A stretch of DNA of 47,827 nt, taken from the NCBI GenBank assembly GCA_017881915.1, contig JADGQK010000013.1, positions 1 through 47,827 on the forward strand, given 5' to 3'. Each line of letters starts with the position of its first letter. Within the stretch, counting starts at the first letter, position 1. Made by a program: the position numbers and the translations under genes. The stretch comes from Chloroflexota bacterium. Lineage in GTDB: Bacteria > Chloroflexota > Limnocylindria > Limnocylindrales > CSP1-4. This document shows, piece after piece, positions 40,217 to 47,031 of the stretch. Below the pieces are notes generated by a model that ran no database searches, was not told where the DNA came from, and was given only the letters and a program-made list of their open reading frames with translations.

Positions 40217-40888
40217 ATGCCCACCCTGCCGGACCACGTCAAGTCGATCGTCGCCGAGATCGAGACCGATATCGGCGAGTCGGCGCAGGAGAACGGGGGA
40301 GGGGCTGCGGGCAATGGCAGGTCAGACGGGATCGAGCACGCCGTGCGCGACATCCTGACCGAGATCGGTGAGGATCCCGATCGGGAAGGCCTGCGCCGGA
40401 CACCCGACCGGGTTCACCGGATGTACCACGAGTTGACCGCCGGCTATCACGTCGACCCGGACCGCCTGATCAATGGCGCCGTCTTCTCGGTCGACTACAG
40501 CGAGATGGTCGTGGTCAAGGGCATCGAGTTCTACTCGCTGTGCGAGCATCACCTGCTGCCCTTCTTCGGTACCGCCGCCGTGGGCTACCTGCCCCGGGAT
40601 CGAGTGATCGGCCTCTCGAAGATTCCCCGGATCGTCGAGATGTACGCCCGCCGGTTGCAGGTCCAGGAACGCCTGACCCAGGAGGTCGCCGACTTCCTGA
40701 TGGAGCGTATCGAGCCGCTCGGAGTTGGTGTCGTGATCGAGGCGCAGCATCTGTGCACCGCGATGCGCGGCGTGCGGAAGGGCGGCGCGACGATGGTCAC
40801 CAGCGCTGTCCTCGGCCAGTTCCGTCGCAGTCAGCGGACGCGCGAGGAATTCCTGTCCCACCTCGAGCGAGGCGACAAGAGCCGCTGA
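40217..40888 (+). CDS. folE: GTP cyclohydrolase I
   Basis: 223-aa enzyme making 7,8-dihydroneopterin triphosphate from GTP, first step of folate/pterin synthesis. The zinc site is intact: Cys109 and His112 in FYSLCEHHLLPF and Cys180 in QHLCTAMRGVRK. VGYLPRDRVIGLSKIPRIVE and RLQVQERLTQ are family blocks. An N-terminal extension of about 38 residues is variable. Start ATG 40217 follows a GGAG site. Confidence 0.96.
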   Translation: MPTLPDHVKSIVAEIETDIGESAQENGGGAAGNGRSDGIEHAVRDILTEIGEDPDREGLRRTPDRVHRMYHELTAGYHVDPDRLINGAVFSVDYSEMVVVKGIEFYSLCEHHLLPFFGTAAVGYLPRDRVIGLSKIPRIVEMYARRLQVQERLTQEVADFLMERIEPLGVGVVIEAQHLCTAMRGVRKGGATMVTSAVLGQFRRSQRTREEFLSHLERGDKSR

Positions 40889-40971
40889 GGCCGGCTAGCG
40901 CGGGCGTGGCCGTTGGGGCCGTAGATCTCTTCGACGGCTCTTCGGCCGCTAAAGCCCGACGATTCTCGGTG

Positions 40972-40988
40972 CATGGTCGCTGTGAGCA
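40972..40988 (+). repeat. Dispersed 17-nt motif, copy B
   Basis: TGCATGGTCGCTGTGAG; differs from copy A at two positions and from copy C (reverse complement) at one. Confidence 0.45.
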
Positions 40989-41130
40989 CAGCAGCGACAC
41001 ATAAGGGCGGACGCCGGGGTCCGGAGGGCGGTCGCAACCGACATTTCATCGATTCCTGAGCGTGAATCGGGTTTGCTCGGACGCTCGGGGTGGGGCGCGA
41101 GGGCGTGTCGATGCCTTGTCGGCTCGGCTT

Positions 41131-41147
41131 ACGCTCACAGCGTCCAT
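41131..41147 (-). repeat. Dispersed 17-nt motif, copy C (inverted)
   Basis: Plus strand CTCACAGCGTCCATGCA, the reverse complement of copy B with one mismatch. Confidence 0.45.
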
Positions 41148-41240
41148 GCAGCCGGAATTGATCGGGTTATCGGGACCCGGGGGTCACCCTGAGACCCAAG
41201 CGTACGCGTTGCAGGCCGAGGAAGCAGCCCTCGTCAGCGC

Positions 41241-41614
41241 CTGTCGACGGTCAGGCGGTTCGCCGTGCTGACCCTGTGTGCGATGCTCGTCGGCGCGATC
41301 ACCGCGTCGTTCTCCGACGCGATGGCCCTGCTGCTACGCCAGCGCGAGTCAGTCATCGGGATCAACACCCTGATGACGCTGCCACTCACCTTCCTTTCCG
41401 GGGCGTTCATGCCGCTCAAGCTCGCCCCGACTGGATCTCGACGGTGGCGAAGTTCAATCCGGTGAACTGGGCGGTCGAGGCCGGTCGCGAGGCCCTGGCG
41501 GCGAGCCCCGACTGGTCGTTCGTCCTGGCCCGCGTCGCCCTGCTCATTGGCTTGACCATCCTGGCGACTGGCTTTGCCACCCGGACCTTCCGCTCGTACC
41601 AGCGCTCGATCTAG
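41241..41614 (+). pseudogene. Truncated, frameshifted ABC-2 permease
   Basis: Two adjacent frames together encode the C-terminal half of a drug-type ABC-2 permease. Frame 1 (to about 41428) reads MLVGAITASFSDAMALLLRQ, then INTLMTLPLTFLSGAFMPLK. Frame 2 continues DWISTVAKFNPVNWAVEAGR, then LARVALLIGLTILATGFATR and stops at 41614. The switch falls in a run of four C around 41425-41428 and is explained by loss of one base. The N-terminal half and any ATPase partner are absent, so this is a decayed remnant. A single-base assembly error could account for the frameshift but not the truncation. Confidence 0.75.
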
Positions 41615-41662
41615 CCCGAGACCCTCGACCGAGCCGGGCTCAGGCCGCGAGTCCCATGCAAC

Positions 41663-41668
41663 TACAAT
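41663..41668 (+). promoter_or_regulatory. -10 box of the B12-subunit gene
   Basis: TACAAT, 6 nt before ATG 41675. Probable start of the transcript for the B12 subunit and GTPase genes. Confidence 0.55.
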
Positions 41669-41674
41669 CGGTCC

Positions 41675-42079
41675 ATGACGGAGCGGCCTATCAAAGTACT
41701 CATCGCCAAGCCCGGCCTGGACGGCCACGACCGCGGCGCGAAGGTCCTCGCCCGGGGCCTTCGCGACGAGGGCTTCGAGGTGGTCTACACGGGGCTGCGC
41801 CAGACACCCGAGATGGTGGTCACGGCGGCGCTCCAGGAGGACGTCGACATCGTGGGCCTGTCGATCCTGTCGGGCGCCCACATGACCCTGGTTCCGCGAA
41901 TCTGCCAGCTCCTCCAGGCCGGGGGGCTGTCCGACGTGCTGGTCACGGCCGGCGGGATCATTCCCGACGACGATGTCCCGGCGCTCAAGGCGGCCGGCGT
42001 CAGTGCGGTCTTCGGACCGGGCACCACGATCGCCGAGGTCGCCGACTATTTCCGGGCGAACGCCCGACCGCGCGAATAG
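41675..42079 (+). CDS. icmB: Cobalamin-binding small subunit of acyl-CoA mutase
   Basis: 134-aa stand-alone B12 domain. [20 protein letters not shown] holds the DxHxxG motif (Asp16, His18, Gly21) whose His replaces the lower axial ligand of cobalamin. [14 protein letters not shown] and [20 protein letters not shown] are the other dimethylbenzimidazole-tail contacts. It would complete the large subunit encoded 8 kb upstream. Next comes a MeaB-type GTPase, 1 nt after the stop. The large-subunit residues favour isobutyryl-CoA mutase, but a methylmalonyl-CoA partner encoded elsewhere cannot be excluded. Confidence 0.9.
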   Translation: MTERPIKVLIAKPGLDGHDRGAKVLARGLRDEGFEVVYTGLRQTPEMVVTAALQEDVDIVGLSILSGAHMTLVPRICQLLQAGGLSDVLVTAGGIIPDDDVPALKAAGVSAVFGPGTTIAEVADYFRANARPRE

Positions 42080-42080
42080 C

Positions 42081-43088
42081 GTGAGCCCGCCGGCTGGCGG
42101 CTCGGCCGACGGTTGGGCGGCCGATTCCCGCGCCGCTGAGCTGTGTGAGACGGCCCTGGCGGGGGATCGTCGATCATTGGCGCGGTTGCTGACCGCCGTC
42201 GAGAATCGAACGCCGATTGCCGAGGCGGCCCTGCGCCGGCTCTACCCGCTGGCCGGGAAGGCCCACCTCGTCGGCATCACCGGGCCACCGGGCGCCGGCA
42301 AGAGCACCCTTGTCGCTGCCCTGGTGGGCGAGCTGCGCGCGGCCGGCCGGACGGTCGCGGTGGTTGCCGTCGACCCATCGAGTCCGATCACCGGCGGTGC
42401 GATCCTGGGCGATCGTGTCCGGATGCAGGCGTATGCCGGGGATCGTGACGTGTTCATCCGGTCGATGGCCGCTCGCGGCCATGCCGGTGGCCTCGCATCG
42501 ACGACCGGGGCCGCCTGCGCCGTGCTCGACGCGGCAGGTTTCGAGATCGTGATGATCGAGACGGTGGGGACCGGCCAGAGCGAGGTCGAGGTCGCGGCAG
42601 CCGCCGACACCACGGTTGTCCTCGAGGCACCCGAGATGGGCGACGAGATCCAGGCGATCAAGGCCGGACTGCTCGAGGTGGCCGATCTGGTCGTCGTCAA
42701 CAAGGGCGATCGACCTGGAGCCCAGCGGACCGCAAGCCAGCTCCGGGCGATGTTGGGGGGCCGTCGTGGTCAGCACGGCCCGCCGGTGATGATCACGACG
42801 GCGGCGACCGGTGCCGGCGTGCCCGAGCTCCTGGCTGCCATCGATCGCCGTCGAGCCGAGGGCGCCCTGGACGACGCTGCCGCGACCCGCCTGGCCCGGG
42901 CCGAGGCCGAGGTCCGCGGCGCCTTGGCCGACCGGATCGGACGCCTGCTTGCCGAGCCGACGCTGGCCGCGGCCCGCGAGACGGCCGTTCGGGCCGTCGC
43001 GGCCCATCGGATCGATCCGTATTCCGCTGCCGACGAGCTGCTGCGGACGCTGGTCGGGCCGGATGGCCGACCGGGTTCGGCGCGCTAG
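42081..43088 (+). CDS. MeaB/ArgK-family G-protein chaperone of B12 mutase
   Basis: 335-aa P-loop GTPase. GTG 42081 follows the previous stop by one base; the open frame extends into the B12 gene and is not used. G1 ITGPPGAGKSTL (GPPGAGKS 68-75), VAVDPSSPITGGAILGDRVRM switch region, VMIETVGTGQSEVEV (G3), and VVNKGD (G4). MeaB proteins load and protect adenosylcobalamin in the mutase. The adjacency to the B12-binding subunit supports this assignment. Confidence 0.94.
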   Translation: MSPPAGGSADGWAADSRAAELCETALAGDRRSLARLLTAVENRTPIAEAALRRLYPLAGKAHLVGITGPPGAGKSTLVAALVGELRAAGRTVAVVAVDPSSPITGGAILGDRVRMQAYAGDRDVFIRSMAARGHAGGLASTTGAACAVLDAAGFEIVMIETVGTGQSEVEVAAAADTTVVLEAPEMGDEIQAIKAGLLEVADLVVVNKGDRPGAQRTASQLRAMLGGRRGQHGPPVMITTAATGAGVPELLAAIDRRRAEGALDDAAATRLARAEAEVRGALADRIGRLLAEPTLAAARETAVRAVAAHRIDPYSAADELLRTLVGPDGRPGSAR

Positions 43089-43097
43089 GCTGTGCCG

Positions 43098-43991
43098 ATG
43101 AGCATCGAACGAGTATTCGTGGCTGGGGCCGGGCTGATGGGGCACGGGATTGCCCAGGTTCATGCCGTGATCGGCAAGCAGGTAACGCTGTACGAGCCAG
43201 ACCTGGCCCGGGCGGGCGCCGGCCGTGACCGGATCGCGGGGAACCTGGAGCGGGCCGTTACAAGGGGCCAGCTCGACTCCGTCGCGCGTGAGGCCATACT
43301 CGCCCGGATCACCCCGACTGATCGGCTCGCCGATGTGGCTGACGCGGATCTCGTTGTCGAGGCGGTCTTCGAGGATCTCGGGGTCAAGCAAACCCTCTGG
43401 GCCGAGCTCGATCGTCACGCTCGACCGGAGGCGATCTTTGCCTCGAATACCAGCTCGATCGCCATCGCCGAGCTTGCCGCGGCCGTCCGTGAGGCACGCC
43501 GGCCGCTGTTCGTCGGGATGCACTTCTTCAGCCCCGTGCCGGTCATGCGCCTCGTCGAGCTCATTCGGAGCTCAACGACCGACGACGCCACGGAGGCCGC
43601 GATCCGCGCCCTGGTGGCCGAGCTCGAAGCTCATGGCCGCGAGCGCGATGGCGTCAAGCCATGGGTCGTCATCCTCTCGGCGGACCGGCCCGGTTTCATT
43701 GTCAACCGGATCCTCATGCCATTCCTGGCCGAGGCGATGCTGGCCCTCGAGGAAGGGCTGGGCACGGCCGAAGACATCGACACCGGGGCGAAACGTGGCC
43801 TGAACCATCCGATGGGCCCGCTCGAGCTGGCCGACTTCATCGGACTCGACGTCTGCCTGGGTGTGATGCGGGTGCTCCATTCCGGGCTCCGCGACGAGCG
43901 ATTCGCCCCGCCGCGGATCCTCGATCAATTGGTGGCAGCCGGTCATCTCGGCCAGAAATCCGGCCGTGGGTTCCACACCTACCCGCGCTGA
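43098..43991 (+). CDS. 3-hydroxyacyl-CoA (3-hydroxybutyryl-CoA) dehydrogenase
   Basis: 297-aa NAD(P)-dependent enzyme. ATG 43098 lies 6 nt after TAGGCT (43086-43091); a GTG two codons upstream overlaps the spacer. Rossmann motif VFVAGAGLMGHGIAQ, LVVEAVFEDLGVKQTLW, SNTSSI, catalytic His142 in MHFFSPVPVM and the GFIVNRILMPFLAEA dimerisation helix. Stand-alone size and the adjacent thiolase suggest acetoacetyl-CoA/3-hydroxybutyryl-CoA interconversion. A 34-nt imperfect duplication begins at its stop. Confidence 0.93.
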   Translation: MSIERVFVAGAGLMGHGIAQVHAVIGKQVTLYEPDLARAGAGRDRIAGNLERAVTRGQLDSVAREAILARITPTDRLADVADADLVVEAVFEDLGVKQTLWAELDRHARPEAIFASNTSSIAIAELAAAVREARRPLFVGMHFFSPVPVMRLVELIRSSTTDDATEAAIRALVAELEAHGRERDGVKPWVVILSADRPGFIVNRILMPFLAEAMLALEEGLGTAEDIDTGAKRGLNHPMGPLELADFIGLDVCLGVMRVLHSGLRDERFAPPRILDQLVAAGHLGQKSGRGFHTYPR

Positions 43992-44051
43992 GTCGCGGGC
44001 CGGCCCGATGTCCGGTCCGCGCTGAGTTGCGGGCCGAGGCACGGCCCGGTG
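43984..44051 (+). repeat. 34-nt imperfect tandem duplication at a gene end
   Basis: Two 34-nt units (43984-44017 and 44018-44051) both begin CGCGCTGAGT(C/T)GCGGGCCG. The first contains the dehydrogenase stop codon. The remainder of the units has diverged. Confidence 0.5.
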
Positions 44052-44064
44052 TAGAGTCGAAGCC

Positions 44065-45303
44065 ATGACCCACCACGAAACCGGCCGCGACGGCGCCACC
44101 TTCATCGTGAGCGCGGCGCGGACGCCGATCGGCAAGTTCGGAGGCGCGCTGAGCGGCGTCCCGGCAACTGATCTCGGAGGGATCGCGATCCGAGCCGCGC
44201 TCGAACGGGCGGGTCTGCCCGAAGGCACCCCGATCGACGAGGTCCTGATGGGCCAGGTGTTGCAGGCCGGCGCCGGCCAGGCGCCCGCTCGGCAGGCCGC
44301 CCTGGCCGGTGGACTGCCCGACACGACCAGCGCAACGACGATCAACCGCGTGTGTGGCTCCGGCCTAAAGGCGATCATGCTGGCCGCCGCGGAGATCCGG
44401 GCGGGCGACGCGAGCGTGGCCGTGGCCGGTGGGATGGAGAGCATGAACCGGGCGCCGTACCTCCTGCGGAACGCCCGTTTCGGCTACCGCCTGGGCGACG
44501 GCGCGCTGGTCGATTCGACCGTCCACGACGGCCTGTGGTGCGCCTTCGAGGATTGCCACATGGGCACCCACGCCGAGCGGGTCGCGATCCACGACTCGGT
44601 CTCGCGTGAGGACCAGGACGCGTTCGCATTGGCCAGCCATCAGAAGGCGATCGCCGCGATCGACGCCGGCCGGTTCGACGCCGAGCTCGCCCCGGTGACG
44701 ATCCGCGACGCCAAGGGCCGCGAGACGCTCATCTCGGTTGACGAGGGCCCGCGCCGAGATTCAACCCTCGAAGCCCTGGCCCGGCTGAAGCCGGCCTTCG
44801 CTTTACCGGACGGCCCGGACCGGGGCTCGGCCACCGACGGCACCGTGACGGCCGCCAACGCGCCTGGGATCACCGACGGGGCCGCGGCGACGATCGTTGC
44901 CAGCGAGCGAGCCGTCGAGCGGCTCGGACTGAAGCCGATGGCCCGGATCATCGGCTACAGCCAGGCCGAGGTTGCCCCGAAATGGCTCTTCCTCGCGCCG
45001 GTGACCGGCGTCCGCCGGTTGCTCGAGCGGGTCGAGATGCCCCTCGATGCCTTCGACCTGATCGAGATCAACGAGGCATTCGCGGCGCAGACGCTGGCCG
45101 ACGGACGCGAGCTCGGCTTCGACTGGTCGAAGGTCAACGTGAACGGGGGAGCGATCGCCCTCGGCCACCCGATCGGCGCCAGCGGTGCCCGGATCGTGGC
45201 GACCCTGCTCCACGAGCTGGACCGGCGGGCGGGCCGCTATGGCCTCGCCACCCTGTGCCTGGGCGGCGGTGGGTCGGTCGCGATGGCGTTCGAGCGGGTC
45301 TAG
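44065..45303 (+). CDS. Acetyl-CoA C-acetyltransferase (thiolase)
   Basis: 412-aa thiolase. ATG 44065 is 7 nt after TAGAGT (44052-44057). The acyl-accepting Cys97 lies in TINRVCGSGLKA, His368 in ALGHPIGASGAR and the second Cys398 in LCLGGGGSVA; EINEAFAAQ is also present. Biosynthetic or degradative direction is not decided by sequence. With the preceding dehydrogenase it can connect acetyl-CoA, acetoacetyl-CoA and 3-hydroxybutyryl-CoA. Confidence 0.95.
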   Translation: MTHHETGRDGATFIVSAARTPIGKFGGALSGVPATDLGGIAIRAALERAGLPEGTPIDEVLMGQVLQAGAGQAPARQAALAGGLPDTTSATTINRVCGSGLKAIMLAAAEIRAGDASVAVAGGMESMNRAPYLLRNARFGYRLGDGALVDSTVHDGLWCAFEDCHMGTHAERVAIHDSVSREDQDAFALASHQKAIAAIDAGRFDAELAPVTIRDAKGRETLISVDEGPRRDSTLEALARLKPAFALPDGPDRGSATDGTVTAANAPGITDGAAATIVASERAVERLGLKPMARIIGYSQAEVAPKWLFLAPVTGVRRLLERVEMPLDAFDLIEINEAFAAQTLADGRELGFDWSKVNVNGGAIALGHPIGASGARIVATLLHELDRRAGRYGLATLCLGGGGSVAMAFERV

Positions 45304-45341
45304 CCGCCGTTCTCAGGGTGGCCGCCGAGTATCCTGCCCGG

Positions 45342-46850
45342 ATGGATCCTGTCGTCTCCGCAGCCCCAACGTTCCAACTGTTCGTTGCCGGGGCATGGGT
45401 CGATTCGGGTGGCGGCAAGACCTTCGAGAGTCGCAATCCGGCCGACACGCGGGACCTGATCGGCCGGTTCCAGGCCGGCACTGCGGCGGACGTCGCGCGG
45501 GCGATCCGGGCGGCCGAGATCGCCGGCCTGACCTGGCGTCGCACGCCGGCACCCAAGCGGGGCGAGATCCTGTATCGATTCGGCGCCCTGATGACCGAGC
45601 ACAAGGAACGCCTGGCCCGGGCGATGACCCGCGAGATGGGCAAGGTCCTGACCGAAGCCCGGGGCGACGTCCAGGAGGGGATCGATATTGCCTTCCTGAT
45701 GGCCGGAGAAGGGCGCCGGCTCTTCGGCGACACCACGCCGTCCGAGCTGCCCGACAAATGGGCGATGTCGATCCGCGAACCGATCGGTGTCGCCGGGATC
45801 ATCACGCCGTGGAACTTCCCGATGGCGATCCCGTGCTGGAAGATGATGCCGGCACTGGTCAGCGGCAACACCGTCGTGTTCAAGCCGTCGAGCGATACGC
45901 CCCACTGCGCCACGCTCCTCGTCGAGCTGATGGCCGAGGCGGGCTTCCCGCCGGGCACGGTCAACCTGGTGACGGGTGCCGGCGCCGAGGTAGGCGACGC
46001 GATCGTGGCCAGCCCGGATGTCCCGGTGATCAGCTTCACCGGCAATACGGAAACGGGCCGGCGCCTCGCGACCCAGGCCGCAACGCGGCTCAAGCGGGTC
46101 AGCCTGGAGCTGGGCGGCAAGAACGGGATCGTGGTCCTGGCCGATGCGGACCTGGACCTCGCCACCGACGGGATCCTGTGGTCCGCATTCGGGACAACGG
46201 GCCAGCGTTGCACGGCGGCCAGCCGGGTGATCGTGGAACGACCCGTGGCGGGCGCGCTGCTCGAGCGCCTTGAGCGCCGGGCGAAGGCCCTCAGGCTCGG
46301 TTCCGGCCTCGATCCGGCGATCGATGTGGGACCGCTGGTCAACGCCGGCGCACTGACGAAGGTGTCCGGCTACATCGATGTCGGCCGGCGCGAGGGCGAG
46401 CTGGTCACGGGCGGCCAACGGGCCTCCGGCGCCGCACTGGAGCACGGCCATTTCTTCGAGCCGACGATCTTCTCGGGCGTCGCCCCGATGGACCGGATCG
46501 CCCAGGAGGAGATCTTCGGGCCGGTCCTGTCGGTCATCACGGTCGATGACTACCAGGCCGCCGTGACCGCCCTGAACCAGATCCGCTACGGGCTCTCGTC
46601 AGCGATCTTCACCCGCGATGCGAACAGCGCCTTCCGGGCGATGCGCGACTTCGAGACCGGGATCGTTTACATCAATGCCGGTACGATCGGGGCCGAGACG
46701 CACCTGCCGTTCGGCGGCATCAAGGAGACCGGCAACGGTCACCGCGAGGCCGGCCACGCTGCGCTCGACACGTACACCGAGTGGAAGTCGATCTACGTCG
46801 ACTTCTCGGGCCGGCTGCAGCGCGCCCAGATCGACAACCAGCCGGACTGA
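45342..46850 (+). CDS. NAD(P)-dependent aldehyde dehydrogenase
   Basis: 502-aa enzyme. ATG 45342 is 6 nt after TATCCT (45330-45335); a longer frame runs antisense-free into the thiolase gene and is not used. TPWNFPMAIPCWKMMPALVSGNTVVFKPS is shortened here to its key points: the TPWNFP NAD-site motif and the VFKPS adenine contact. Glu256 (ELGGKN) and catalytic Cys290 (GQRCTAAS) are intact. AETHLPFGGIKETGNGHREA near the C-terminus resembles ALDH7/2-oxoglutarate-semialdehyde-type enzymes. Substrate uncertain: a semialdehyde, perhaps linked to the aminotransferase at 11993, is possible. Confidence 0.92.
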   Translation: MDPVVSAAPTFQLFVAGAWVDSGGGKTFESRNPADTRDLIGRFQAGTAADVARAIRAAEIAGLTWRRTPAPKRGEILYRFGALMTEHKERLARAMTREMGKVLTEARGDVQEGIDIAFLMAGEGRRLFGDTTPSELPDKWAMSIREPIGVAGIITPWNFPMAIPCWKMMPALVSGNTVVFKPSSDTPHCATLLVELMAEAGFPPGTVNLVTGAGAEVGDAIVASPDVPVISFTGNTETGRRLATQAATRLKRVSLELGGKNGIVVLADADLDLATDGILWSAFGTTGQRCTAASRVIVERPVAGALLERLERRAKALRLGSGLDPAIDVGPLVNAGALTKVSGYIDVGRREGELVTGGQRASGAALEHGHFFEPTIFSGVAPMDRIAQEEIFGPVLSVITVDDYQAAVTALNQIRYGLSSAIFTRDANSAFRAMRDFETGIVYINAGTIGAETHLPFGGIKETGNGHREAGHAALDTYTEWKSIYVDFSGRLQRAQIDNQPD

Positions 46851-46874
46851 GGGCCGTTGGGACCGTCGATGGGG

Positions 46875-46880
46875 TATCCT
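46875..46880 (+). promoter_or_regulatory. -10 box of tRNA-Lys
   Basis: TATCCT ends 6 nt before the mature tRNA 5' end: the same spacing as between -10 and start codon in the leaderless genes. Confidence 0.55.
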
Positions 46881-46886
46881 TCGCCC

Positions 46887-46961
46887 GGGCCGGTAGCTCA
46901 ACGGCAGAGCAACTGACTCTTAATCAGTTGGTTGGGGGTTCGAATCCCCCCCGGCTCACCA
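46887..46961 (+). tRNA. tRNA-Lys (anticodon CTT)
   Basis: 75 nt including encoded CCA. Acceptor GGGCCGG (46887-46893) pairs with CCGGCTC (46951-46957) with one G-T pair. D-stem GCTC/GAGC, anticodon stem ACTGA/TCAGT around loop CTCTTAA (anticodon CTT), T-stem GGGGG/CCCCC around TTCGAAT. Confidence 0.97.
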
Positions 46962-46978
46962 CTCTGCCAGGCAAGAAT

Positions 46979-47008
46979 CGACCCTTCCGGCACTCGCTGG
47001 AGGGGTCG
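46979..47008 (+). terminator. Hairpin terminator after tRNA-Lys
   Basis: CGACCCTTCC (46979-46988) pairs with GGAGGGGTCG (46999-47008) with one G-T pair and a 10-nt loop, followed by TTGT. It lies 17 nt after the tRNA. Confidence 0.6.
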
Positions 47009-47031
47009 TTGTCCGTCCGCGAGGATTCGAC

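Larger units (their letters stand above)
40889..41240. other. Intergenic region with an inverted 17-nt motif pair
   Basis: About 350 nt between folE and the broken permease. No gene recognised. It holds copies B (40972-40988) and C (41131-41147) of a 17-nt motif in opposite orientation, 142 nt apart, which may mark the edges of a decayed insertion. Confidence 0.45.
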
